DNA of 64,000 bases. Origin: a bacterium (lineage in GTDB: Bacteria > Cyanobacteriota > Vampirovibrionia > Obscuribacterales > Obscuribacteraceae). The stretch spans positions 1-64,000 of the forward strand of contig JAGOSY010000007.1 of NCBI GenBank assembly GCA_018062085.1, written 5' to 3'. The translations under genes were made by a program, and so were the position numbers. The notes beneath the pieces are model-generated. The model saw nothing but the letters and a program-made list of their open reading frames with translations, was not told the DNA's origin and searched no databases. Below are positions 43,819-53,206 of the stretch, in pieces; the stretch's first letter is position 1; each line of letters starts with the position of its first letter.

Positions 43819-45543
43819 CTAGACGTTGCTTAGAAGGGCAATGAGCTTTGCTACGGCTTCGCTCGCTGCTACTTCTTCAATTGTGCGCCCTTTGCGTGTT
43901 AGTAATTCGACTTTACCATCTACTAATTTTTTTCCTACTGTCAGTCTGTAAGGAATGCCAATTAGTTCACTTTCGGCAAACTTGACGCCTGCTCTTTCGC
44001 TACGATCGTCAAGCAGCACGTCAATCTTGTGAGCGATAAGCTTGTTATAGACATCCTCAGCATATTCTAATACGGCACTGTCGCTGGTATCAGTTGGTGT
44101 AACTACTACTTGAAATGGCGCAATTGCGGGGTGCCAAATTATGCCTTTATCGTCATGGGATGATTCAACGCAGGCGGCCATTAGCCGCTCGACACCGATG
44201 CCGTAACTGCCCATTACAAGAGGACAGCGCTCGCCATTGTCATCGAGAACATTGGCCCCCATACTCTGAGAGTATTTCAAGCCGAGTTTGAAAATATGAC
44301 CTATTTCTAGTCCTTTGCTGTATTTTAGATGTCCATCACAGTTGGGGCAGCCTTCTCCTTCTTTGACGACTCTGAGGTCGGCAAATTTATTGACTTGCAT
44401 GTCTCGTGCAATTGAAACATGGCGGTAATGGAAGTCATCGGTGTTGGCACCGGTTACCATTGCACTGGCATGTTCTAATACCGAATCGGCGATCACTTCA
44501 CTGATAAGGGGCTGGTCATTGCTGTTGAGTGCAACGGCTCCAAGTGAGCCTGGGTGGGCGCCAAGAGCTTTGAAGATTTCGTCTTCGCTGGCCGGTCTGA
44601 GATCTGCTGTGTAGCAAACCTCTGCTAATTTGCTCAAGTTAAGTTCGTGGTCGCCTCTTAACAAGAACAGTTTGAGACTTCCAGCAGCACTATATACAAG
44701 GGTTTTAATTTGTTTGTCGGCAGCAGCGCCGCCTTCGAATTGGGCTAGATCGTCGATGGTGCGAACTCCAGGAGTGGCAAACTTTTCAAGGGTTTTGGTT
44801 TCGCGCGACTGTGAGCAATTGATAGGCTTGGCTATAGCCTTTTCTAAATTGGCTGCATAGTTGCACTCAGTGCAAGTAACTACTAAGTCTTCCCCGCTAT
44901 CGGTCAGTAACATAAATTCTACCGATTGACTGCCACCCATTGCTCCCGAGCTGGCTTCTACCATCAGGTAGGGTAAGCCGACGGAACTAAAAGTGTTGCA
45001 ATAGGCTTGTCTGTGCGCCTCGAATGACTGGTCGAGGCCCTCAAAGTTAAGATCGAAAGAGTATGAGTCTTTCATGGTAAATTCGCGCACTCTAAGCAAA
45101 CCAGCCTTAGGTCTTAGTTCGTCGCGATACTTGGTTTGAAACTGGTACCATATTTGGGGCAGCTGCTTATATGAGCTTAGGCCATCGCGAGCCACTGCTG
45201 TGAATATTTCTTCGTGGGTGGTGCCCAATACTAGAGGCGCACCCTTTCTGTCTTTGAGTTTAAACATGATGTCGCCCATGGTCTCAAGGCGTCCTGTTTC
45301 TTGCCAAACTTCTGCTGGATGCAGGGCTGGAAGTAGAAATTCTTGAGCTGAAATGGCTGACATTTGCTGGCGAATTATATTAATAATTTTCAGTCTGACT
45401 CTATAGGCAAGAGGAAGTAGGCTGTAGATTCCAGAACCGAGGCCACGAATGAAACCGCCTCTGAGTAGTAGTCGATGGCTGGCACTTTCGGCTGCTGCAG
45501 GGTTTTCTTTGATTGTTGGAATGAATAGCTTAGACCAGCGCAT
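43819..45543 (-). CDS. proS: Prolyl-tRNA synthetase
   Basis: Class II enzyme that charges tRNA-Pro; 574 residues, the bacterial long form with an editing insertion. The catalytic core (~1-190: GFIRGLGSGIYSLLPLAYRV, TTHEEIFTAVAR, RPKAGLLRVREFTMKDSYSF), the insertion domain (~225-395) and the rest of the core with the anticodon-binding end (GSYGIGVERLMAAC, then DDRSERAGVKFAESELIGIP) appear in order. It lies between a TPR gene (40-base gap) and the dynamin-like gene (14-base gap). Confidence 0.97.
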   Translation of the reverse strand: MRWSKLFIPTIKENPAAAESASHRLLLRGGFIRGLGSGIYSLLPLAYRVRLKIINIIRQQMSAISAQEFLLPALHPAEVWQETGRLETMGDIMFKLKDRKGAPLVLGTTHEEIFTAVARDGLSSYKQLPQIWYQFQTKYRDELRPKAGLLRVREFTMKDSYSFDLNFEGLDQSFEAHRQAYCNTFSSVGLPYLMVEASSGAMGGSQSVEFMLLTDSGEDLVVTCTECNYAANLEKAIAKPINCSQSRETKTLEKFATPGVRTIDDLAQFEGGAAADKQIKTLVYSAAGSLKLFLLRGDHELNLSKLAEVCYTADLRPASEDEIFKALGAHPGSLGAVALNSNDQPLISEVIADSVLEHASAMVTGANTDDFHYRHVSIARDMQVNKFADLRVVKEGEGCPNCDGHLKYSKGLEIGHIFKLGLKYSQSMGANVLDDNGERCPLVMGSYGIGVERLMAACVESSHDDKGIIWHPAIAPFQVVVTPTDTSDSAVLEYAEDVYNKLIAHKIDVLLDDRSERAGVKFAESELIGIPYRLTVGKKLVDGKVELLTRKGRTIEEVAASEAVAKLIALLSNV

Positions 45544-45583
45544 GGGTACTTCCGATTGGTTATTGTTGAGAATTAATTAGAGA

Positions 45584-46525
45584 CTAGTCGCGCTCAATAG
45601 CCTTAAGTCTGTCTGCTTTAGCCTTTTGCGGGTTGCCGAGTTTGTCTAAGAGTGCGGCACGTGATTCATAATATTTTGAAGTTGGTTGCAGCTCGATCGC
45701 CTTATCCCAATCTTTTAGTGCTTCTTTGAGCTTTCCAGCGCTGGTGAAAATACCGGCACGGTCAACATACAAAGTTTCGTCTTCTGGTTCTTTAGTGATC
45801 ATGCGATTAAGTATGGCAATGCCTTCACTGGGTTTGCCTGCTTTGACATAGTACTTAGCTCTTCTAACTGGAAGAGATGGGCGGCTATCATATTTTTCTA
45901 GTACTTCTAGAGTCTTTATGGCTTGCTCGTAGCGCCCTGCGTTTTCAAGAAACGTAGCATATTCATCCATGCCTCGGGGGCCATTGGCTTGCAGGGGCAT
46001 CTCTCTCTTGAAAAGCTCAAAGTCTGCTAGTGCTTCTTTGTCTAAATGCAAGTTGCTTTTGGCAATGGCCCTGTTCTTATATGATCTAAAGTCAGGGTTT
46101 CTACAGGCAAGGGCCTTGGTGCAAAATTTGATCGATTCTTGCCAGTTGCCGTCTATGCCGGCTAGTTCGCCTAGTTTTCGATAGGCCTCGCTGTAATTTG
46201 GGTCTATTGAGATTGTTTTGAGATAGCAATCTTTCGCCCGTTTATTTCCGCCATCCATAATTGCCATGTCTTGATAAACATAGCCCATGAGATACCAGGC
46301 TTGGGCATTGCCTGGTTCTTTTACCAATATTTTGTCGAGTAGACTTTTGGCCTGCTCAACTTTGCCGTGGGTTGCTAAATCTTTCGCCCTTTCAATTAGG
46401 GGGCGTTTCTTCATGGGGGCGCTAGGCTTGGCTGCTGATGCCGTCAATGGTGTTATCAACAGGATTGGCAATAGTAGGTTTATGGCTGCTAAGTAGCCAT
46501 GGAAAATTAAACGAGGCTTTATCAT
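45584..46525 (-). CDS. Exported TPR protein
   Basis: 313 residues. Signal peptide ~1-31 (LAAINLLLPILLITPLTASA). At least six tetratricopeptide repeats are visible from residue ~45 to the end (GNAQAWYLMGYVYQDMAIMD, PNYSEAYRKLGELAGIDGNW, TLYVDRAGIFTSAGKLKEAL). TPRs form binding scaffolds, here in the periplasm or at the membrane. Upstream of proS in the same operon. Confidence 0.88.
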   Translation of the reverse strand: MIKPRLIFHGYLAAINLLLPILLITPLTASAAKPSAPMKKRPLIERAKDLATHGKVEQAKSLLDKILVKEPGNAQAWYLMGYVYQDMAIMDGGNKRAKDCYLKTISIDPNYSEAYRKLGELAGIDGNWQESIKFCTKALACRNPDFRSYKNRAIAKSNLHLDKEALADFELFKREMPLQANGPRGMDEYATFLENAGRYEQAIKTLEVLEKYDSRPSLPVRRAKYYVKAGKPSEGIAILNRMITKEPEDETLYVDRAGIFTSAGKLKEALKDWDKAIELQPTSKYYESRAALLDKLGNPQKAKADRLKAIERD

Positions 46526-46552
46526 GCCCCTGATTTTAACACTGTCTCTTTT

Positions 46553-47245
46553 TCATTTGCTGCCAAAGGCGGCCAGCCGTCTCTTGAACTCTAGATTGAT
46601 GGCGCTTTCTTTGCGGTCGTATATTTCTTTGAGTGCTCTTTTCTTTGCTTCAAATTCTTGTTTAATCTGTGCCACTGCGTTTTCGCGAACCAGTCTGTAT
46701 TCTGCATTCTTCCACTCAGCTTGGTTCGAGGGGGCAAGCTCGATCTGCTGCTCTTCTTCTAAAGTGAGCTTGTCTGCCTGAATCTTAAAATCTCTTTGAT
46801 TGCGTGCTAGGGCTTCTTTTTGCGCCTTCAAGATAGTCTGCCGTTCTTCCTCTTCGTGGGCCGCCCTGGGGCTCTCTGTCTTTGGAATTTTGACTTCGAG
46901 GCTTCTTTTATTTGCTTCTTCTATTTGGCTTAAGGCCATAGTCGCATATTGGCCCGGTCTGGTATCGGCACCAGATTTAACGCAGGCACGATAAGCTTCT
47001 GCTGCTTCGTTTAAACGCTTTTGCAAGACATAGATATTGCCTAACAAGTAGAGGCTGGCGGTGTGGTTGTGATTGGCCGCCAACACTTCTTTAAGTAGTT
47101 TTTCTGCCGCCCTGTAATTTCTTTGAGAGTAGTAAGTCTCTGCTTGGCTGAAGCGTTCGTCAGCAGCCAAGGCTTGTCTGTCGTTTGCTAGCAGCAAATA
47201 CAAGATAGCGAGGAGGATATGAATTGCTCGATTTCTACTTTTCAC
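46553..47245 (-). CDS. Exported TPR and coiled-coil protein
   Basis: 230 residues from the GTG at 47245. This start is chosen because a signal peptide follows at once (AIHILLAILYLLLANDRQAL) and a TATAAT hexamer sits only 6 bases upstream, so codons further upstream would precede the transcript. Residues ~33-100 carry two TPRs (AETYYSQRNYRAAEKLLKEV, ASLYLLGNIYVLQKRLNEAA). The second half is a long charged helix or coiled coil. First gene of the TPR-TPR-proS-dynamin operon. Confidence 0.82.
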   Translation of the reverse strand: MKSRNRAIHILLAILYLLLANDRQALAADERFSQAETYYSQRNYRAAEKLLKEVLAANHNHTASLYLLGNIYVLQKRLNEAAEAYRACVKSGADTRPGQYATMALSQIEEANKRSLEVKIPKTESPRAAHEEEERQTILKAQKEALARNQRDFKIQADKLTLEEEQQIELAPSNQAEWKNAEYRLVRENAVAQIKQEFEAKKRALKEIYDRKESAINLEFKRRLAAFGSK

Positions 47246-47251
47246 AAGGCA

Positions 47252-47257
47252 ATTATA
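47252..47257 (-). promoter_or_regulatory. TATAAT -10 element, possible leaderless start
   Basis: TATAAT reads leftward 6 bases upstream of the GTG at 47245. With normal spacing transcription would begin at or within a base or two of the start codon. There is no ribosome site and no clear -35 box, so the element is tentative. Confidence 0.4.
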
Positions 47258-47600
47258 GCCCAAGCTAAGCCCCGTTTGGGGCTGTTTTAGCGAATTCCAC
47301 AGGTTCCCGTAGTGTAAGGAAAACTTACATAAATTCACCTAGCTTCGTCAAATCTATGGCGCACCGTCGGTAGTGCGAGCCCTGTAATGCCTACTAGGGC
47401 GGCGATAGCGCGATTGTGAATTTCATGAAGAAAAATATCAGCAAATTTACCTGTGTAACAAATGCTTGTCATCACGGCGACCTGCGTCTAACCTGAGTTT
47501 TGGAGGGCTCGCCCCTCGCCCTGATCGCTTTGAGTTATTACTATTCTAGAGACAGCCAAGAATTGTTAGTGATGACTCGCTACAGCGGGAGACATCAATT
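47258..47600. other. Intergenic region between divergent genes
   Basis: About 340 bases. Several G+C-rich inverted repeats (for example GCCCT / AGGGC near 47380-47402 and a GGAGGGC...GCCCCTC segment near 47503-47520) suggest structured RNA or operators. No known riboswitch, tRNA or supported gene. Promoters for both directions must lie here. Confidence 0.3.
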
Positions 47601-48521
47601 ATGTACGAAACTAAATCAGCCACTCTCGGTGGCAACAACAGATATAACTCGGTTAAGACAAAGCTTGTAATTACCGATGTGGACGGCACCTTAGCTTCTT
47701 TCTGGGATTATTTTGTCCCAGCCATGAGAGACTTTTTGCGAGATCTGAGCAGTCGCTCTAACAAGCCCGCTCATGAGTTGGCGCAAGACATAGGACACAT
47801 TATTGAACGACGGGGCAGTCATGAGTATCCCTGGCTTCTGGAAGAGACGAGCTTTGCTTGGTCATACTTTGCCAAGGATACTGAGACGTTTACTGAAGAG
47901 TATGTCAAACCATTTTGGCAAGCTTTAGACCATAATCGCTCTAAGTATTTGCATGCTTATCCACGAGTGCTCGATACTCTATCTGAGCTAAAGAGTCGCG
48001 GTGTCAAGATTGTTGCCCTCAGCGACGCTCCTGAATATATGGCGCGAGTGCGCAATCAGCAAGTTTTTGATGGTCTTCTTGATGCTGTTTATTCACTTGA
48101 AACCGTTGAACCTGAAAAAGACGATGTTTTCCATCCTATTTCTTTAGCTCATGGTCGCGAACGCGTGCAGCAATTGAGAGAGTCTACCGCCAATTTGAAA
48201 ACAGCTCTGCACATTTTGCCGCAGTCATATGAAAAACCATGTGCCCATGGTCTGGATAAAATTCTGGAAGATTTTGAAGTTTTCCCACAAGAATGTCTTT
48301 TTGTCGGCGACAGTCTGGCAAAAGATGGAATGGTTGCTGCTTCGCGCGGTATTCAGTTTATCTGGGCGCACTATGGTACTAGTTTGCCGGCTGAGTACGA
48401 AGAAATGGTAAATCGCTCTCTCAAGCCACCAATTCAAGATAAGTTTCAGCGAACCTTGCCCCAGGAGTTAATTACGGCGGTAGCTGCGCGCTATGACGAA
48501 ATTTTGAATTTTGTCGTATAG
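47601..48521 (+). CDS. HAD-family hydrolase
   Basis: 306 residues, cytosolic. The nucleophile motif VITDVDGT places Asp26 and Asp28; motif II is VALSDAPEYM, and motif IV is FVGDSLAKDGMVAASRG. The cap (~45-125) is helical. HAD enzymes are mostly phosphatases; the substrate cannot be read from sequence. A GGGAG ribosome site lies ~9 bases before the ATG. Single gene, convergent with the next. Confidence 0.88.
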   Translation: MYETKSATLGGNNRYNSVKTKLVITDVDGTLASFWDYFVPAMRDFLRDLSSRSNKPAHELAQDIGHIIERRGSHEYPWLLEETSFAWSYFAKDTETFTEEYVKPFWQALDHNRSKYLHAYPRVLDTLSELKSRGVKIVALSDAPEYMARVRNQQVFDGLLDAVYSLETVEPEKDDVFHPISLAHGRERVQQLRESTANLKTALHILPQSYEKPCAHGLDKILEDFEVFPQECLFVGDSLAKDGMVAASRGIQFIWAHYGTSLPAEYEEMVNRSLKPPIQDKFQRTLPQELITAVAARYDEILNFVV

Positions 48522-48528
48522 CCTTTAG

Positions 48529-50019
48529 TTACTTAGCTTTTTCGGCTTTCTCAATTATCTTGTTCAAATCGTATTGCAGCTCAGGCTTCGCGGCACTTTC
48601 TTCTTTGAGAATTTGCAAAACAAGCTTGTGCTGCTGTGCGTTTGATGTTAGTGACCAAACCGCTGCGGCCCCGATAGCAATTTTGTTAATGCTGCCAGTT
48701 AGCTTTTTAGACCAGGGAACTGTAGTTATGATCTTGGCCACATAGCGCCTGTCTCCAGTGGCTAAGAAACAACCCCAAAGCATGTCTAGGTCGCTGGCTG
48801 CCGAGATGTAGAAAGTATCTAGTTTGTCAGGCGAAAGGTCTAAGTGGGTATTTACTCGTTCGGCGCTTGGAATTGATTTCTCAATAGTCTCGGCTTCGGC
48901 TATTGCCGCTGGAAGACGAGTAAGTCTTAGAACTAGTGGTAGCACTTCTTTCTTGTGTTCTTCTGTAATAAGAGATTGATTTACCCACACCTTAATTCTC
49001 TCGGGATTTTGCAAAAATACACGGCTAAGGAAAGAAGAAATTGGCGGTAGCGCGTTTTCTTTGTCGAAAGCATCTTCTTCTTCGAGCAAGTGCATTGCTG
49101 CTGGGGTGAGCTCTGGTGCTGGTGAGAGATAGTAGTAGGTCATCCATTGCCAGAGATCTTTTGAGTTGCGCAGGGCTGATAGTGTGGTTTTGGGTTCGCG
49201 CATTGAGCCGTCATTGCTGTCAGAGCCATAGTGAGAATCTATCTTGCTACTCGTCTTTAATTCGCTCTTTAACAAGGCATTTTCGCTATCAGAATCGTTT
49301 TCTTCTGCTCTTTTCTCTCCCTCTTCGCTTTCTTCTTTTTCACCACCCTTAAGAGCATTTGCATCGTCGTAGTTGATTTCAGAAAACGATATATTGTTAG
49401 GCTGTTTAAACTTGTTGGGGTCAAAGGGCAGCGTTTTGTAGGATGAATAAACGAGGGTGCGCTTGCCTTGTGGAGTTGATATTGTCAGCCTGAGGGGTTC
49501 AGAATCACTGTTGATAAGCAGCTCTGTATCAATTGATGACTCACTATACTTATAAGATCTAGTTTTAGCTCCATCAATTTCGGGGCCTTCTTTGGCGCTA
49601 ATATTTTTCGCGGTAAAGAACTGCAGCTCCTTGCCAAACTCTAAATCTTTGAAAGCTTTTTGACCTGAGGCCAGTATTGGCATACGGGCTTGAATTGGGG
49701 ATGACTTGTAGACAATGTGTTTGCCGCTTGAGTCAAATAGATTGATCATCCAAACATCGGGAGCAGCAATTATGATCAGACCGTGTAGGCCCAGTGGCCG
49801 GTCTGGTGCTTCTTCGACTCGGCCATAAGAGTCACCAGCACGGTAGCAAGTGCGTGGTTGCGCGCCAAACGAAGAGGGCTCTATATCATCAGCAACGTAG
49901 CGCACTTCGAACTTCTTCATCGTGCTTGGTGTCGCTGCGTCTGCACTCCCAGGCAAGACGCCAAGAGAGAGCAGTGTCAAAATAGATATGAGTTTAGTCT
50001 CGGCTATCCTTGGCAACAC
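48529..50019 (-). CDS. Exported protein of unknown function
   Basis: 496 residues from a GTG with AAAGGATA just upstream. Signal peptide 1-28 (LISILTLLSLGVLPGSADAA). Residues ~30-215 are beta-rich and have the feel of an outer-membrane lipoprotein-sorting-like (LolA/DUF4412-type) domain (RTLVYSSYKTLPFDPNKFKQP). An acidic low-complexity segment (~220-260) is followed by a helical half (~285-496) with possible HEAT-like repeats. No firm family. Confidence 0.74.
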   Translation of the reverse strand: MLPRIAETKLISILTLLSLGVLPGSADAATPSTMKKFEVRYVADDIEPSSFGAQPRTCYRAGDSYGRVEEAPDRPLGLHGLIIIAAPDVWMINLFDSSGKHIVYKSSPIQARMPILASGQKAFKDLEFGKELQFFTAKNISAKEGPEIDGAKTRSYKYSESSIDTELLINSDSEPLRLTISTPQGKRTLVYSSYKTLPFDPNKFKQPNNISFSEINYDDANALKGGEKEESEEGEKRAEENDSDSENALLKSELKTSSKIDSHYGSDSNDGSMREPKTTLSALRNSKDLWQWMTYYYLSPAPELTPAAMHLLEEEDAFDKENALPPISSFLSRVFLQNPERIKVWVNQSLITEEHKKEVLPLVLRLTRLPAAIAEAETIEKSIPSAERVNTHLDLSPDKLDTFYISAASDLDMLWGCFLATGDRRYVAKIITTVPWSKKLTGSINKIAIGAAAVWSLTSNAQQHKLVLQILKEESAAKPELQYDLNKIIEKAEKAK

Positions 50020-50038
50020 TTATCCTTTAACTTGTTCC

Positions 50039-50263
50039 CTAATGACTACCCTGTTTGACTGTGCCGACAGTTGTTTTGCAAATATCAGATGATACACTGG
50101 CCAACGATACTTTTGTATGCACGCTTTTTAGGGCACTGCCTTCTGCGCCATATCTAAGATGAATGATGCAGCCGGAGAGATTGTCTTCTTCAATAAATAC
50201 AATGTACTTGGTGTTGATTAGGTGTTTTCCGCCTGCCACAGGCATAACTTCTATAAAGGCCAT
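50039..50263 (-). CDS. Small protein, FlbD-like start, unknown function
   Basis: 74 residues. The ATG has a GGGGA ribosome site. The first ~45 residues (VAGGKHLINTKYIVFIEEDNLSGCIIHLRYG) are compact beta and somewhat like FlbD family proteins, which begin with a similar strand-turn-strand. No flagellar genes lie nearby, so that role is not implied. It precedes the 496-residue exported protein gene by about 20 bases. Confidence 0.65.
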   Translation of the reverse strand: MAFIEVMPVAGGKHLINTKYIVFIEEDNLSGCIIHLRYGAEGSALKSVHTKVSLASVSSDICKTTVGTVKQGSH

Positions 50264-50376
50264 CTTGCTTCCCCTTTGCTGCTGCTGATTTTTTAGGTGA
50301 TTAGTTTATATGTCTCGTTTGGCCAAGATAAGTTCCCTCCTCTACAATAGAAAAAGCTTCTTGAGGAGTAAAACTT

Positions 50377-50652
50377 GTGAAATTACCGCCTACTATTAAA
50401 GACAAATTGAGCGCAGCTTTAGGTTTGAGTTTAGTTTGTGGCCTGGTACTGCCTCTTGCGCCGGTTCAGGCAGCCAGCAAGAAGGCCAAGCCCACCCAAG
50501 CCAAGCCGTCACCAGCGAAGGGTAAAACTAAATCAGTTGGCAGTGACGCAGAAACTTCTACAAAGCCCAATAAATCAGCTGACCCAGCCTTAGAGGCTAA
50601 GCCGACGCCCAAGAAAACTGAAGATCAATGTCCTGCTTGTGGGCGTGGCTAA
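50377..50652 (+). CDS. Small exported Lys/Pro-rich protein with CPACGRG tail
   Basis: 91 residues from a GTG; GAGGAG (50363-50368) lies 8 bases upstream. Signal peptide ~1-32 (LSLVCGLVLPLAPVQAAS). The mature ~59 residues are Lys/Pro/Ala/Thr-rich and disordered, ending in QCPACGRG, whose two cysteines sit in a CxxC pair at the extreme C-terminus. This could bind metal or be oxidised. No known family; the stop lies 6 bases from the stop of the convergent phosphatase. Confidence 0.7.
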   Translation: MKLPPTIKDKLSAALGLSLVCGLVLPLAPVQAASKKAKPTQAKPSPAKGKTKSVGSDAETSTKPNKSADPALEAKPTPKKTEDQCPACGRG

Positions 50653-50657
50653 AATCT

Positions 50658-51257
50658 TTACTGCAAGTGCTTATCGTCGTTCCAAAGCTTTATCACTGGT
50701 TCACTTAAATTGTGATCATAGCCAAGAATACTGAGTGAGGCTGTCGCAAGGTTGAAAATTCTGGCATCCGAGCTGGGTAGATTTAAAAAACGGGCAGCGA
50801 CAAAGCGCAGCATATGACCGTGGGAGAAAATCAAAATATTTTTCAAGGTATGGCCATTTTGTTCGGCCTTGATGCGCTTAACTACAAGGTCAGCTCTGGC
50901 TCCTATTTCTTCGACGGCCTCACCTTGAGGGAAGCCGTCGCGGAATGGCATAAAATCTGGGCGAGTCTTCAGTATTTCTTCGGTCGTAACGCCTTCGTAG
51001 GCACCATAGTGCCATTCGCTGAGATTGTCGAGCAATTCAATCTGTAAGCCAAAGCCAGCCAGTTCGCCAGTGCGTCTAGCTCTTTGAAGAGGGCTGCTGA
51101 AAACATTGGCGAATTCTAGACCTTTCAATCTTTCGCCTAGCCTAATGGCTTGTTGTTCACCATTTTTTGTCAGGGCGATGTCTGTCAAGCCGGTATGCTG
51201 GCCCGTCAGAGACCATGCTGTTTCGCCGTGACGGGCCAGATAGACTAGGGGCAGCAT
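50658..51257 (-). CDS. Histidine phosphatase (phosphoglycerate-mutase-like)
   Basis: 199 residues. The catalytic RHGE (His10, LARHGETAW) is followed by the typical LTKNGEQQAIRLGERL and a second His in IFSHGHMLRF. Members include cofactor-dependent phosphoglycerate mutases and broad-specificity phosphatases; a small one of this length is more often a phosphatase such as GpmB/CobC-like proteins. It overlaps the phosphoglucomutase gene by 13 bases, so the two are translationally coupled and possibly act in sugar-phosphate metabolism. Confidence 0.9.
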   Translation of the reverse strand: MLPLVYLARHGETAWSLTGQHTGLTDIALTKNGEQQAIRLGERLKGLEFANVFSSPLQRARRTGELAGFGLQIELLDNLSEWHYGAYEGVTTEEILKTRPDFMPFRDGFPQGEAVEEIGARADLVVKRIKAEQNGHTLKNILIFSHGHMLRFVAARFLNLPSSDARIFNLATASLSILGYDHNLSEPVIKLWNDDKHLQ

Positions 51258-52903
51258 TTTTCGCCCGCCAAAGTGGCGCTGACGATTTCTTGCGCTTCTT
51301 TGATGATGGTGTTGAGGTGGTTAGCATCTTTCAAGCTCTCGGCATAAATTTTGTAGATGTTTTCAGTGCCTGATGGCCGAGCGGCAAACCAGCCGTTGGC
51401 AGTAACTACTTTTAAGCCACCAATGGCGGCATCATTACCAGGTGCCTTGGTTAGTTTCGCTTCGATTTTTTCTCCGGCTAGCTCTGTAGCGTGAACTGCA
51501 TCAGGAGAGAGTTTTAACAGCACCGCTTTTTCTTCCATGCTAGAAGGAGCATCGACACGTTTGTAATAAGAGGTGCCGAATTTTGCTGTTAACTCTTGAT
51601 AGTGCACGCCGGGGTCTTTGCCTGTGATTGCTAGCATTTCGGCGGCCAAAAGTGCCATGGCTGGGCCGTCTTTGTCGGTGGTCCAAGGGGCGCCATCTTT
51701 TTGCAAGAAAGTTGCTCCTGCACTTTCTTCACCGCCAAAGCAGAATGTGCTGGCGAAAAGACCTGCAGAGAACCATTTAAAGCCTACTGGTACTTCGCAT
51801 AACACGCGCTGCAAATCTTTCACTACTCGGTCAATCATCGAGCTACTCACGAGTGTTTTGCCTACAGCCGCATTAATGGGCCAATCGGGTCTATGAGTAA
51901 GTAAGTAGTTTATGGCCACGGCGAGATAGTGGTTGGGGTCCATTAGACCTGCTGATGGTGTGACAATCCCGTGTCTATCAGCATCAGGGTCATTACCGAA
52001 AGCTACCTGAAACTGATCTTTCAATTTGACCAGATTGGCCATGGCAAATTTGCTAGAGCAGTCCATGCGAATTTTGCCATCATGGTCAAGTGGCATAAAG
52101 GCAAACTGAGGGTCAATTTTTTTGTTGACGATTTCTATGTCAATGTTGTACATGGCATTGATAGGCTCCCACAGTACGACTGACGCTCCGCCTAGGGGGT
52201 CAACTCCGAGTTTGAGCTTGGCAGTGGCGATCGCTGGCATATCAATTACTTGGGCTAGATCGCGCACATAGGGAGTGATGAAGTCAGCTGTGTGAGTGGT
52301 TTTGGCCTTGATTGCAGTTTCGTAGGTTACTCGTTTGACTTCTTTGTTTTCATTTTTAAGGAGATCGTTGGCCCGATTTTGAATCCAGGTTGTCACGTCT
52401 GTATCGGCTGGGCCACCGTTTGGTGGGTTGTACTTGAAGCCGCCGTCGGCTGGTGGATTGTGAGAAGGGGTAGAAATGAGGGCATCGGCTAAGTGTTCTG
52501 TACGGCCGCGGTTGTAGTTGAGCACAGCCCTTGAGATTACTGGAACTGCTGTGATTCCGTCATTGGCGGCGATCAGTACTTCCATATCGTTGGCTGCTAA
52601 GACTTCTAAGGCCGTTGCTTGCACTAAGCCTGAGAGAGCATGGGTATCTTTACCGAACAAGACCGGCCCATCCGTTCCTTGGGCCTTGCGATAGTCGCAG
52701 ACGGCTTGAGTAATAGCGAGAATATGAGCTTCAGTGAAAGTGCCATTTGTTGAAGTGCCACGGTGGCCACTGGTGCCGAAGATTACCCTTTGAGCTGGTT
52801 CAGCAAAATCGGGCTTGTTTTCGAAATAGGCTTTTTCCAATTTTTTGACGTCAATTAGAACTTCGGCTGGAGCTGGTTTTCCGGCTAATGGATGGGTACT
52901 CAT
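51245..52903 (-). CDS. pgm: Phosphoglucomutase (alpha-D-glucose type)
   Basis: 552 residues. Converts glucose 1-phosphate and glucose 6-phosphate, feeding glycogen and cell-wall sugar synthesis. Motifs: GTSGHRG at 43-49, active-site Ser147 in TPSHNPPADGG, metal-binding DPDADRHG in the middle, and the sugar-phosphate loop RPSGTENIYKIY near the C-terminus. The length and HNPP motif point to the PGM1-type bacterial enzyme rather than phosphomannomutase. Confidence 0.95.
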   Translation of the reverse strand: MSTHPLAGKPAPAEVLIDVKKLEKAYFENKPDFAEPAQRVIFGTSGHRGTSTNGTFTEAHILAITQAVCDYRKAQGTDGPVLFGKDTHALSGLVQATALEVLAANDMEVLIAANDGITAVPVISRAVLNYNRGRTEHLADALISTPSHNPPADGGFKYNPPNGGPADTDVTTWIQNRANDLLKNENKEVKRVTYETAIKAKTTHTADFITPYVRDLAQVIDMPAIATAKLKLGVDPLGGASVVLWEPINAMYNIDIEIVNKKIDPQFAFMPLDHDGKIRMDCSSKFAMANLVKLKDQFQVAFGNDPDADRHGIVTPSAGLMDPNHYLAVAINYLLTHRPDWPINAAVGKTLVSSSMIDRVVKDLQRVLCEVPVGFKWFSAGLFASTFCFGGEESAGATFLQKDGAPWTTDKDGPAMALLAAEMLAITGKDPGVHYQELTAKFGTSYYKRVDAPSSMEEKAVLLKLSPDAVHATELAGEKIEAKLTKAPGNDAAIGGLKVVTANGWFAARPSGTENIYKIYAESLKDANHLNTIIKEAQEIVSATLAGEKCCP

Positions 52904-53206
52904 TTTCTTTTTGCCTTTTCGATGGTTTCAAGGGTGGCCAGTGGAGATATTGAACAAAAGGTCTACAACACCAGTCTGTGCACTCCAACAAGAGACTAGG
53001 CAGAAATGATAACAGCGTGAGGCCCAAAATATCAAAAACAAAGCTCTTGATTTGTTTCTTACTCGTCAGCTGGGCGGTTGGGCTTGTTCTACCTTTTGCT
53101 TGAGGCTGTCAAAACCGGTTAAATTCTAATATTATTGAGGAATATAGCAGTACCATGATTAGGTACGCTTAGGGCTACAAATTTCTCTCGTAAAACGGGA
53201 TGCTTA
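52904..53206 (+). other. Intergenic region upstream of the signalling hybrid
   Basis: About 300 bases. It must hold promoters for pgm and the hybrid. GTACC (53150-53154) and GGTAC (53162-53166) form a small inverted repeat, a possible operator. A GTG at 53017 opens a 28-residue hydrophobic peptide (KLLICFLLVSWAVGLVLPFA) ending at 53103 with no ribosome site; not called as a gene. Confidence 0.3.

Noticed and set aside
53017..53103. 28-residue hydrophobic peptide
   Set aside because: No ribosome site and lies in a promoter region; cannot be supported as a gene.
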